Below, one piece after another: positions 7,267 to 14,865 of a DNA stretch of 22,790 nucleotides. The stretch covers positions 1 to 22,790 of the forward strand of contig JAIKYL010000023.1 of the NCBI GenBank assembly GCA_024683255.1, read 5' to 3'. The translations under genes and the position numbers were made by a program. The stretch comes from Bacteroidales bacterium (GTDB taxonomy: Bacteria > Bacteroidota > Bacteroidia > Bacteroidales > UBA932). Within the stretch, counting starts at the first letter, position 1. Every line of letters begins with the position of its first letter. Below the pieces are notes generated by a model. It ran no database searches, was not told where the DNA came from, and saw nothing but the letters and a program-made list of their open reading frames with translations.

Positions 7267-9084
7267 TTATTCCCAACCGGGATTCTGTTTGAGGCCTTCG
7301 CCTTTTTCTTCATTCCAGGGATTGAGCTGTACCACATCGAACGGGAACGGATAGAGCTCATGCTTGCCGGCCTGGAAACCACCGCCGGAAGCAGCCCAGC
7401 CGTCATCGATGAAGGAGATGCGGGCCTTGTGCGGCTTGCCGGTGGTCTTCTTACCCATTGAACCCTTCACGTAGAATTCGTCGCCCAGGTAAGGCGTTTC
7501 TTCGTGGCTCCTGAAGGCCAGCTCCTTGGCTGCATCGCCCCAGCGGACCAGATCCAGGAAGCGGACGCCTTCCCAGCACATCTCAAACCACTTCTCCTGC
7601 TTCACGTTCTCCATGGTGAGGGCGGAATAAGTAGGAGCGCCGGCACGTTCGGCCACCATGTTCAGGTACTTCAGACCATCGGGGTCATTGGTCATGGCGC
7701 AGGCCTCGGCATAAAGCAGGAGCACCTCCGCGTAACGCATGACGATACGGTTTTCCTCGGTAACGGTCTTGTTGTTGGGGATCAGGTCACCATTCCAAGG
7801 CACTAACTTCATGAAGTAATAACCGTAGTTAGCGTAGGTTTCGTCGTACTTCTCGCAGTTGAGGCCGCGGCGGAAGTCCATGAGCTTCTCTTCCTTGGTC
7901 ATATCCTTATCGGCCTTGAATTTCTTCTTGGTCTTGGTGCCATTCTCGTCCGGAACACTCACTTCGGAAGCATCCAGGGGATACTCGTACTCGGTGAGGA
8001 ACTCCTCGTAGGAAGCGAACCAGGCCTTGCGGCGGGCCGAATTGGGCTCATGGGCCATAATGGCGTCCATGAACTTCTTGGTGGGGCTCACGTTGTTGCC
8101 CCAGCCGTCACCGGCCTGCAGGAGCACCGAAGGATACTTCTTGATGTTACGGAAGAACAGGGCCTGGTTGCGCTGAAAGTGGAACTTGCCGTCGCCGTAC
8201 TTGCCGAAGGCCTCATTATACACGTGGTTGCCTTCCAGGATCTTCTCCTCGTTGCCGTCTCCGGCCTTGTGGAAGAGGTTCAGGAGGTCGGAGGTGGGAG
8301 CCAGGGCATAGTTGCCGGAGTCAATCACCTGCTTGAGGCTGGACTTGGCACCGGCCCAGTCCTTGTTGAAGACCTGAGCCTTACCCAGGAAGGCCAGGCA
8401 AGCGCCAGAAGTAACCTTGTAGGCACCGGCCTTGTCGTTCTTTCCGTTACGGGAATCCAGACCTTCTTCCAGGGCCAGCTTGAACTCACTGATGCACCAG
8501 TCCATGAGGACCTGATGGTCGCAGTTGGTGGGACGGGCGTCACCGGCCAGCACATGCTCCACCAGCGGCGGGGTGCCCCAGTAGCAGGCTGCGGTAAAGT
8601 GAGCCCATGCGCGGAGCACGCGGGCCTCGGCCACACATTTCTTTTTCACGGGAGAGTCGCAGAGTTCTCCGTTCTCGCCGTAGAAATTGTCCATGATGAG
8701 GTTGGCCTTGTAAATAATGGAGTACAGTCCCTTATATACCACTCTGATGTGGGGGATGGTGCTGTCGTAGGTGTTGCGGAATTCATTCATTTCCTGACCA
8801 CCGGAGCTACTGCCGTTTTTCTTACCGCCGCCCCAGTAGAGCTCGTCGCCGGTAGCGTTCACAACAACGTTCCAGGCCGGGTTGTTACTGCCCTGGGCGT
8901 TGAAGATGCTCACAAATTCGGCATACAGTGCAGTAAGGGCACTTTGGGCGTCGTCATCGGTCTGATAGAAATCCTCATAGGCGATAACGCCCTTCTGGGG
9001 GATATCCAACAGTTCCGGATTGCAAGCCGTGAAGGAGAACAGTGCTAAAGCACCGGCAATTCCAAATATGATATTCTTTTTCAT
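7267..9084 (-). CDS. susD: SusD-family surface glycan-binding lipoprotein
   Basis: A 605-residue outer-membrane lipoprotein that partners SusC and binds oligosaccharide at the cell surface. The ATG at 9084 (MKKN) gives a standard lipoprotein signal, with lipidated Cys21 in FSFTACNP. An in-frame ATG three codons upstream (9093) is also possible and would begin 3 nt past the susC stop. SusD-type features: the N-terminal PELLDIPQKG and YQTDDDAQSALTALYAEF segment, TPR-like helices with ARVLRAWAHFTAACYWGTPPLVEHVL, and a C-terminal NRIVMRYAEVLLLYAEACA and WFEMCWEGVRFLDLVRWGDA region. It sits directly behind susC, so the pair is co-transcribed and probably translationally coupled. Ligand specificity cannot be read from sequence; neighbouring enzymes point to arabinose-containing glycan. 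The symbol denotes the family, not orthology to starch SusD. Confidence 0.95.
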   Translation of the reverse strand: MKKNIIFGIAGALALFSFTACNPELLDIPQKGVIAYEDFYQTDDDAQSALTALYAEFVSIFNAQGSNNPAWNVVVNATGDELYWGGGKKNGSSSGGQEMNEFRNTYDSTIPHIRVVYKGLYSIIYKANLIMDNFYGENGELCDSPVKKKCVAEARVLRAWAHFTAACYWGTPPLVEHVLAGDARPTNCDHQVLMDWCISEFKLALEEGLDSRNGKNDKAGAYKVTSGACLAFLGKAQVFNKDWAGAKSSLKQVIDSGNYALAPTSDLLNLFHKAGDGNEEKILEGNHVYNEAFGKYGDGKFHFQRNQALFFRNIKKYPSVLLQAGDGWGNNVSPTKKFMDAIMAHEPNSARRKAWFASYEEFLTEYEYPLDASEVSVPDENGTKTKKKFKADKDMTKEEKLMDFRRGLNCEKYDETYANYGYYFMKLVPWNGDLIPNNKTVTEENRIVMRYAEVLLLYAEACAMTNDPDGLKYLNMVAERAGAPTYSALTMENVKQEKWFEMCWEGVRFLDLVRWGDAAKELAFRSHEETPYLGDEFYVKGSMGKKTTGKPHKARISFIDDGWAASGGGFQAGKHELYPFPFDVVQLNPWNEEKGEGLKQNPGWE

Positions 9085-9096
9085 AGCTGTCATGTT

Positions 9097-12000
9097 TTAG
9101 AAGGAAACATTTACGCCAAAGAGGAGTTTCTTCGCATTCGGGTAAGAGCCCTTATCCAGACCCATACCTTGGGAAGAACCAGTGGAAGCAGTCTCCGGGT
9201 CGAAGCCGGGATACTTGGTGAACACAAACCAGTCGTCCATGGAGACATAGAGGCGCAGGCTGTCAATCAGGATCTTCTTCGTAAGCTTCTTAGGCAGGGT
9301 GTAACCCAGCTGGATCTGCTTGATCTTGAAGTAGTCGCCCTTGAAGACAACGGCGGAGGAGCTCCAGAATTCCTTCTGGTCCCAAACCTTTTCAAGCTTA
9401 GGCAGGCTCTTGCCGCATTCCTCATAGAAATACTGAAGAGCGTTGATCTGGCTGTGGTCCACACGGTATACGCAAGGCATCAGCTGATGTCCGGCGGCAC
9501 CGGTACCAAAGGCGGTGAAGTCAATACCCTTCCAGTCCATATGCAGTGTGAGACCGAAGCTGAGGGGCGGGAGAGCGCTACCCATGTAGCCCATATCGGC
9601 ATCCACGGGAGCGGTGGTGGTAGAAACCACACCGTTCTCGTCCGGAGCGGTATAATACAGGGCCTTGCCGTCCTCTTCGTTGATACTGGCATACTGGTAA
9701 CCGCGGAAGTACCATACAGGGTAGCCTTCCTCGAACCAGGTGGAGAACTTCATGTTACCGAAGCTGGAACCCTTCTGGTGACCCACGGAAGGCTCCAGAT
9801 AAGTAACCCGGTTCTTAAGGGTGGACAGGTTGCCATTGAGGCTGTAGTGGAAGTCGCCGATGTTGTCCTGCCAGCCCAGTTCGAATTCCCAACCGGTGTT
9901 GTTCACGGAACCGGCGTTCACGGTGGTGCTGCCGATACCCACCTCGGCCACAGGAGAAATGTTCACCAGCAGGCCTTCGGTGTCCTTGTTGTACCAGTCC
10001 ACACCCAGGGTGAGGCGGTTATTGAAGAGGCGCAGATCCATACCTACGTCAGTCTGCACGGAGGTTTCCCAAGTAAGGTCCGGATTGGCCAGGCCGTCCG
10101 GCTTGGAACCCAGGGAAAGGGTGGTGTCGTCACCATACTGATAACGGCTGCTGTTGTAGGAAATGGAAGTGGAATAAGGATAGCCGGAGAGCACGGAGAT
10201 GTTACCGTTGATACCCCAAGAGGCACGGAACTTCAGGAAGCTCAGGATGTCACGGCTGATGTTATCCTTGATGAAATGCTCATTGGACACGGTCCAACCG
10301 GCAGAAACTGAAGGGAAGTAGCCCCAGCGGTTCTTCGGGGACAGCTTGGAGGAGTCGAAAGCATCGGCACGGAAGTTCGTCTGCAGGCTGTAACGGTTGT
10401 CAAAGGTGTAGGTGAGACGGCCGAAGTAGGAGATCTGTGCGGAATTGCTGGGAGCGCCGCCGCTGATGCTCTTTTCACCGGAACCGTTGTCCTGGGTGAG
10501 GTAACGGAAGTTCTCGGCATAGCCCTTCAGCGGGTCGTCACCCTTCAGGCTGGCACCCACGCTGCGGCTGTCGGAGTAAGTATAGGACATACCGGCCATG
10601 GCGCCGATAGCATGCTTCTTTCCAAGGGTCACGTTGTAGTTCGCGAAGTTTTCCCACTGATAGTAGTAGCTCTGCGAAGAAGTGGCGCTGATCTCGTAAA
10701 CGTTGGAATAGGACTTGGCGTTGGCATAGTAGGGTTCCTCGTAGTCGCTGCTCCAGGACTGCTTGATGCGGTAGCCCAGGCGGGAAGTGAATACGAAGCC
10801 CTTGAAAGGAGTGATGTTGGCATACACGGTACCGCGGATCTGCCAGCTTTCTTCCTTCTTCTGGTTGCGGTCACGGTAGATGAGCGGGTTGATACCGTCA
10901 CCTTCCAGGATCTTGGATACGGCATAATACCAACCGGGATGGTCTTCAGGACCATAGACCTTCTGCTTGCCGCTGTCAATGGCGTCCTTCATGCCCTGGT
11001 TGAGCTCGTCGTAAGACTTGAAATAGACCGGGGTGAGCGGGTCGATGACGAGAGTACCCAGCAGACCGGCGCTGCTGCCGGCATACTCGGAGTGCTCGCC
11101 GATCTTCTGCTGCTGACGGCGTTCGATGGAAGTATTGGTACCTACGGTGAACCATTTCTTGATCTTGTAGTCGGCATTCACCTGGGCGGTGAAACGCTTG
11201 TAGGTATCGGTGTTTCCACGGGCCATACCGTCTTCATCCAGGTAGTTGAGGGAGAGGAAGTAGGAGCCGCGGTCGTTACCGCCCTGGGCGCCCACGGTGT
11301 GGCTGTGGGTGATACCGGTCCCGTACAGGACGTCGGCCCAGTTGGTGTCCGTCACGCCATCCCAAACGCCGGTGGCCAGGAGGTCTTCGGTTGAAGGGAG
11401 GTTGCCGATCTGCTGCTGCCAGTCAATGTACTGTTCAGCGTTCAGCACCTGTGCATGGTGACCCAGCTGGGTGAGGGTGAGCTTGTAATTGTAGAAAACG
11501 TTGCCGTCCTTGTCCTTGTTCTTAGCACCGTTCTTGGTGGTGATGAGAACAACGCCGTTACCGGCCTGTGCGCCGTAGATGGCGGCCGATGCAGCGTCCT
11601 TCAGCACTTCCATGGATTCAATCATGGAAGGATCCAGGTAGTCGATTTTGTCCACCTTGAGGCCGTCCACAATCAGGAGCGGTCCCAGGCCGGAGCCGCT
11701 GTTGGAGGAGATACCGCGGACGCGGATGGAAGAACCTTCACCAGGTGCACCGGAGTCGTTGAACACCTGCACGCCGGCGGCCTTGCCCTGCAGGGCGGCT
11801 GCGGCATCCGAAGTGGAACGGTTGGCCAGTTCGGTCTCACGGACCGATGCTACGGAACCCGTTAAGTCGGATTTCCGCTGGACACCGTAACCCACCACGA
11901 CCGTTTCTTCAATCATCTCGGTGTCTTCTTCCAGAACGATGTTGAAGGTGGTCTGGTTGCCGACGGTAATGGTCTGGCTCTTGTAACCAATGCTTTCCAC

Positions 12001-12231
12001 GAAGAGGTTGGCGCCTGCGGGGATGCTCAGCTTAAAAGCACCGTCCAGGTCCGTTGCCGTACCAATCTTCGTGTTGCCAACCACAGTGACTGCTGCGCCG
12101 ATCACCGGCTGTCCGCCGACGTCAACCACGGTGCCACTGACGGTACGATTCTGGGCGAGGGCTTGCGTTCCCCCGCACAAAGCGGTGAATATCACAGAGA
12201 CAAACACTGCTTTCATCAGTTTTTTTAGCAT
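9097..12231 (-). CDS. susC: SusC-family TonB-dependent outer-membrane transporter
   Basis: A 1044-residue TonB-dependent transporter that imports oligosaccharides held by SusD. Residues 1-27 are a signal peptide. Residues about 29-101 are a CarboxypepD_reg-like domain (VSGTVVDVGGQPVIGAAVTV), followed by the typical SusC segment ETVVVGYGVQRKSDLTGSV from about 109. The plug domain follows (AAALQGKAAGVQV, IRVRG, LLIVDG, SMEVLKDAASAAIYGAQAGN), then the beta-barrel, ending in Phe (VNVSF) as expected for BAM recognition. No N-terminal anti-sigma-interacting domain is visible, which fits control by a separate regulator. It starts 44 nt after the TPR-AraC gene on the same strand. The upstream -7 candidate is imperfect, consistent with activator dependence. 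Full length, no sign of a break. Confidence 0.96.
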   Translation of the reverse strand: MLKKLMKAVFVSVIFTALCGGTQALAQNRTVSGTVVDVGGQPVIGAAVTVVGNTKIGTATDLDGAFKLSIPAGANLFVESIGYKSQTITVGNQTTFNIVLEEDTEMIEETVVVGYGVQRKSDLTGSVASVRETELANRSTSDAAAALQGKAAGVQVFNDSGAPGEGSSIRVRGISSNSGSGLGPLLIVDGLKVDKIDYLDPSMIESMEVLKDAASAAIYGAQAGNGVVLITTKNGAKNKDKDGNVFYNYKLTLTQLGHHAQVLNAEQYIDWQQQIGNLPSTEDLLATGVWDGVTDTNWADVLYGTGITHSHTVGAQGGNDRGSYFLSLNYLDEDGMARGNTDTYKRFTAQVNADYKIKKWFTVGTNTSIERRQQQKIGEHSEYAGSSAGLLGTLVIDPLTPVYFKSYDELNQGMKDAIDSGKQKVYGPEDHPGWYYAVSKILEGDGINPLIYRDRNQKKEESWQIRGTVYANITPFKGFVFTSRLGYRIKQSWSSDYEEPYYANAKSYSNVYEISATSSQSYYYQWENFANYNVTLGKKHAIGAMAGMSYTYSDSRSVGASLKGDDPLKGYAENFRYLTQDNGSGEKSISGGAPSNSAQISYFGRLTYTFDNRYSLQTNFRADAFDSSKLSPKNRWGYFPSVSAGWTVSNEHFIKDNISRDILSFLKFRASWGINGNISVLSGYPYSTSISYNSSRYQYGDDTTLSLGSKPDGLANPDLTWETSVQTDVGMDLRLFNNRLTLGVDWYNKDTEGLLVNISPVAEVGIGSTTVNAGSVNNTGWEFELGWQDNIGDFHYSLNGNLSTLKNRVTYLEPSVGHQKGSSFGNMKFSTWFEEGYPVWYFRGYQYASINEEDGKALYYTAPDENGVVSTTTAPVDADMGYMGSALPPLSFGLTLHMDWKGIDFTAFGTGAAGHQLMPCVYRVDHSQINALQYFYEECGKSLPKLEKVWDQKEFWSSSAVVFKGDYFKIKQIQLGYTLPKKLTKKILIDSLRLYVSMDDWFVFTKYPGFDPETASTGSSQGMGLDKGSYPNAKKLLFGVNVSF

Positions 12232-12263
12232 AAGATTTAATGGTTAGTTAATGATAAGGTAGT

Positions 12264-12271
12264 AAAATTTA
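12264..12271 (-). promoter_or_regulatory. Weak candidate -7 box for susC
   Basis: TAAATTTT on the minus strand matches TAnnTTTG at 7 of 8 positions (last G to T), about 32 nt before the susC ATG and just past the regulator stop. I see no -33 TTTG. A weak core promoter would fit an activated susCD operon, but co-transcription from the regulator gene is equally possible. Confidence 0.3.
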
Positions 12272-12275
12272 GGTT

Positions 12276-13958
12276 TTATGTTCTGTTTCTACTCTCCCTG
12301 TATTCGGAAGGGCTGAGTGCAAATTTCTGGGCAAAGGTTCGGGCAAAACTGCGGCGGGAGGTGAAACCGGAGGCCTGGGCGATATCTTCAATGTTGGTAT
12401 CCGGAGTGTCCACAAGCAGCTTGCAGGCAAGGTCCAGGCGGCAGTCGGCCACAAAGGCCGGAAGGGATGTACCGGCCGATGAGAACGCGGCGCCCACCCG
12501 TTCCTTGGAGATGCCGTACTTATCCATCAGCACCTGCCTGGAGAAGCGCGGATCCAGGAACATGTGCTCCTGTACGATGGCTTCGGAGAGGAAGTCGTAA
12601 AGCTCCGAAGCGTCCAGGGATTCCAGGCTGTGCCGCCTGGCTTCTTCTGACGCCGCCAGGATTTCCGCCGCGCGTTCCTTATACATAAGGGTCTGGGCAA
12701 TCTGTTCCGACAGGACCTTGTTTTTCTTCTTCATTTCCCGGCGCAGATAGATCTCAAAAACAAAGAGGGCAAGCAGGGCCAACAGGCCGACACCGGCTAT
12801 TGTAAGGATGGCTCTTTGCCGGGCCACTTTCTTTTCGGCATCCTTGCGGGCCAGGGCTTCCTCCTGCACCTTGTAGAGCGTTGCGTACTGAGCCGCATCG
12901 GTACGGGCTTTCTGGCTTTGGAGCATTTTACGAAGCTGATTGTGGCGATGCAGGTACTGAAGGCTTTCACGGTATTGGCCGCGGAGGCGGGCATATTCGG
13001 ACCGCGTCTTGAGCACCTCCGCATAGTTCACGTGAAGGGTATCGGCCCCCCAGCTCTCACAGAAGGCGTCCAGGTCTTTCTGCATTTTGTCATATTCTCC
13101 CATGGCCAGATAGGCCGATGCGATGACCCTGCGACGGGAAAGCACCTTGCTGCTGCTGGTGGTTTCAAACTCCTGTGCGTAATGACGGGCTTCGGCCATG
13201 TTGCCCTTCATGGCATGCGCAAGCGCCAGATAAGAGAAAGCCGCCGCTTTCTTGAAGTCAATGAACTGGTCCCGCCGATCCGAAGGCGAATCCCCGTAGG
13301 TTTCCGGGTGCTCCTCATAGTCATTGATGGCATTGAGCATGGCCGAAGCAGACGCCAGCATCTCCGTGGGCTTGTTACCTTCCTGATAATAACGGATAAG
13401 GGCCTTATGGGCGTCCAGGAAACCGTCCAGGGCATCCCTGGTCTTAATGGCGGAAAGTCCTTCTATGGCCTCATTCAGCATGGGAACACCTTCCTCCGGC
13501 TGTCCCAGGCTGATAAGCACATCGGCCTCGTCCACCCGCATGCGCAATTCATCGGCCAAGTCTCCCTTCTCATGATAGATGGAAGCCAGTTCCTGGGCAA
13601 GACGGGAACGTTCCGGCAGTACTTCGGCCTGCACATAATAATTATGGAGGAGTTCTTTTAACAGGAGGAAATCCCGGGGGCTGGTCTGGGGATCCTCCAG
13701 CACGGGTTCTATCTGAAGCGGCAGTTCTTTCCGCTTTGTATCGTCCAACAGGTATATGCAACCACGGAGATAGACAGCCCGGGCCGGCGAAATGTTACCC
13801 ACGATGAGGGCCGAGTCTATCAGTTCCAGAGAACGCTCCGGTTCCGTCTGATAATGGGCCATGGCCCGCTCCACCGTATAAAGGGAGTCTGCCGGAATGG
13901 AGGAGACGGCAGCGGCGAGAAGGCAGGTTAAGCTTAATATAATATGGCTTAGAATCAA
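12276..13958 (-). CDS. Membrane-spanning TPR-AraC transcriptional regulator (putative locus regulator)
   Basis: This 560-residue protein has a signal-peptide-like N-terminus (ILSLTCLLAAAVSS), a long helical region with TPR-like repeats (about 25-350), a transmembrane helix (about 384-405, TIAGVGLLALLALFVFEIY), a charged coiled-coil linker, and a C-terminal AraC-type DNA-binding region with two HTH motifs (about 473-500 and 523-555, NIEDIAQASGFTSRRSF). This layout puts the TPR part in the periplasm and the AraC domain in the cytoplasm, so ligand sensing outside could switch susCD inside. It lies 44 nt upstream of susC. The start is unusual: the frame opens with TTG at 13958, a TAG stop lies in frame 24 nt upstream, and the next Met would remove the signal peptide. 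The TTG overlaps the TGA of a 10-codon upstream ORF. The architecture is strongly supported; the target is inferred from position. Confidence 0.87.
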   Translation of the reverse strand: MILSHIILSLTCLLAAAVSSIPADSLYTVERAMAHYQTEPERSLELIDSALIVGNISPARAVYLRGCIYLLDDTKRKELPLQIEPVLEDPQTSPRDFLLLKELLHNYYVQAEVLPERSRLAQELASIYHEKGDLADELRMRVDEADVLISLGQPEEGVPMLNEAIEGLSAIKTRDALDGFLDAHKALIRYYQEGNKPTEMLASASAMLNAINDYEEHPETYGDSPSDRRDQFIDFKKAAAFSYLALAHAMKGNMAEARHYAQEFETTSSSKVLSRRRVIASAYLAMGEYDKMQKDLDAFCESWGADTLHVNYAEVLKTRSEYARLRGQYRESLQYLHRHNQLRKMLQSQKARTDAAQYATLYKVQEEALARKDAEKKVARQRAILTIAGVGLLALLALFVFEIYLRREMKKKNKVLSEQIAQTLMYKERAAEILAASEEARRHSLESLDASELYDFLSEAIVQEHMFLDPRFSRQVLMDKYGISKERVGAAFSSAGTSLPAFVADCRLDLACKLLVDTPDTNIEDIAQASGFTSRRSFARTFAQKFALSPSEYRESRNRT

Positions 13959-13989
13959 CTGTATTGGCTATTTGCGTGGTTTTTCATTG

Positions 13990-13997
13990 CAAATTTA
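13990..13997 (-). promoter_or_regulatory. -7 box of the TPR-AraC regulator
   Basis: TAAATTTG matches TAnnTTTG exactly. The expected -33 region (about 14018-14021) lacks TTTG and instead falls in the repeat array at 14008-14064, suggesting regulation at that site. It predicts a leader of about 25-30 nt to the TTG at 13958. Confidence 0.55.
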
Positions 13998-14007
13998 ATG
14001 ATTCAAT

Positions 14008-14063
14008 ACAAATTGTCCCACCCCTCGCAAGGACAAATTGTCCCATATGCGGGACATTTTGTC
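14008..14063. repeat. Triple near-palindromic operator-like array upstream of the regulator
   Basis: ACAAATTGTCCCA occurs twice in direct orientation (14008-14020 and 14033-14045). The second copy lies within an interrupted perfect palindrome, GGACAA-A-TTGTCC (14031-14043). A third, inverted copy, GGGACATTTTGT (14051-14062), differs by one base. Core centres are about 25 and 21 bp apart, roughly two helical turns. The array overlaps the expected -33 region of the regulator promoter. Confidence 0.6.
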
Positions 14064-14103
14064 GGAACGGCTTTTTAATACGATAAAACGCCATAAAAAC
14101 GAA

Positions 14104-14138
14104 GTTCGGCAACAAAAAATCGCTTTTTGTTGCCGAAC
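14104..14138 (-). terminator. Long perfect hairpin, terminator of the CE7/Gly-rich gene block
   Basis: A perfect 15-bp stem (GTTCGGCAACAAAAA paired with its complement) with a 5-nt loop, beginning 19 nt after the stop of the Gly-rich gene. On the minus strand the stem is followed by TTCGTTTTT. A/T runs flank the loop, so the fold also exists in the plus-strand RNA. Confidence 0.75.
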
Positions 14139-14157
14139 AGTTTCGGTCTGAAAGGAA

Positions 14158-14802
14158 TCAGAATCCGCCAGGGCCACCGAAGCCACCGCCGGGGCCGCCA
14201 AAGCCGCCACCAGGGCCACCCATACCGCCGGGACCTCCGAATCCGCCGCCAGGACCACCCATGCCGCCCTGATACTGGCGCTCACGGGACTGACGCTCGC
14301 GGTCTTCCTTCTTACGGTCCTTGCTGTAGGCCTTGTACTGTTCCTTTGTAAGGATATCCTTCAAAGCCTTGTCAAATTCCTTCTGGGCCTTGTTGCGGTC
14401 CTGCCGGAGTTCTTCCATCTGCTGCATGCGCTCCTGCATCTGGGTCATCATCTGTCTGCGCTCTGCATCGGTCATGTTCTGGAAGTCCGGACGCTCTCCA
14501 TTCTGATCCCCGAAGGAGGGCATCTTCATATTCAAACGGGAAACCAGACCTTCCAGGATGGGACGGATCTGCTCTTCCTGCTCTACGGTGATGTCGTAGT
14601 TGTCAATCAACTGATTGATCTTGTTGGCAATGTACGCACTGTCGGTCACCTGTTCCGGCATCTGGAACTGAGGAGCCTGTCCGTTACCGCCGGGGTATCC
14701 GCCACCGGGATAACCACCACCGGGGTAGCCGCCCGGCTGGGCCTGCAGATTGACGGCGCACAGCATCATGGCTGCCGCTGCCCAAACGAAAATCTTTTTC
14801 AT
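14158..14802 (-). CDS. Gly/Pro-rich Spy-like periplasmic protein
   Basis: A 214-residue exported protein; the exact role is unknown. The ATG at 14802 starts a signal peptide (residues 1-22, ending LQAQ). Residues 23-41 are PGGGY repeats. Residues about 52-175 are charged and helical, with a Met/Gln-rich stretch (QMMTQMQERMQQMEEL) and an LTKEQ motif at 151-155 resembling the LTxxQ signature of Spy/CpxP-type periplasmic chaperones. Residues 179-214 are almost only Gly, Pro, Phe and Met in GGPGGGF and GGPGGM units. This layout (helical core flanked by disordered glycine-rich arms) occurs in small Bacteroidota envelope proteins of unknown function. It has an exact -7 box 6 nt before the ATG and a strong hairpin after the stop, so it can be its own unit, although it lies behind CE7 on the same strand. 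The gene is sure; Spy-like is a motif-level suggestion. Confidence 0.75.
   Translation of the reverse strand: MKKIFVWAAAAMMLCAVNLQAQPGGYPGGGYPGGGYPGGNGQAPQFQMPEQVTDSAYIANKINQLIDNYDITVEQEEQIRPILEGLVSRLNMKMPSFGDQNGERPDFQNMTDAERRQMMTQMQERMQQMEELRQDRNKAQKEFDKALKDILTKEQYKAYSKDRKKEDRERQSRERQYQGGMGGPGGGFGGPGGMGGPGGGFGGPGGGFGGPGGF
14161..14268. repeat. Imperfect DNA repeat coding for the GGPGGGF/GGPGGM tail
   Basis: Repeated CCGCC/GCCACC-type units encode the Gly-rich tail. The near-identical units could expand or contract by slippage or recombination. It is a coding repeat and has no spacers. Confidence 0.6.
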
Positions 14803-14808
14803 ATTATG

Positions 14809-14816
14809 CAAAACTA
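14809..14816 (-). promoter_or_regulatory. -7 box of the Gly-rich gene
   Basis: TAGTTTTG matches TAnnTTTG exactly and ends 6 nt before the ATG at 14802, predicting a leaderless or near-leaderless mRNA. No good -33 TTTG is seen at 19-21 nt. Confidence 0.5.
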
Positions 14817-14865
14817 AAAGGTTTTAACAACTTCAGTCATTTAATTTAGACACCAATGGGGTCTT

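Noticed and set aside
8050..9048. A 332-codon plus-strand open frame opposite susD
   Set aside because: Shadow of susD with low-complexity Val/Gly/Leu content and no independent support.
12232..12275. Possible small gene or operator between the regulator and susC
   Set aside because: Only 44 bp, AT-rich, without a repeat or open frame; only a weak -7-like box is visible.
14161..14275. Possible CRISPR-like array
   Set aside because: The repeats have no spacers and encode a Gly/Pro-rich tail in frame.
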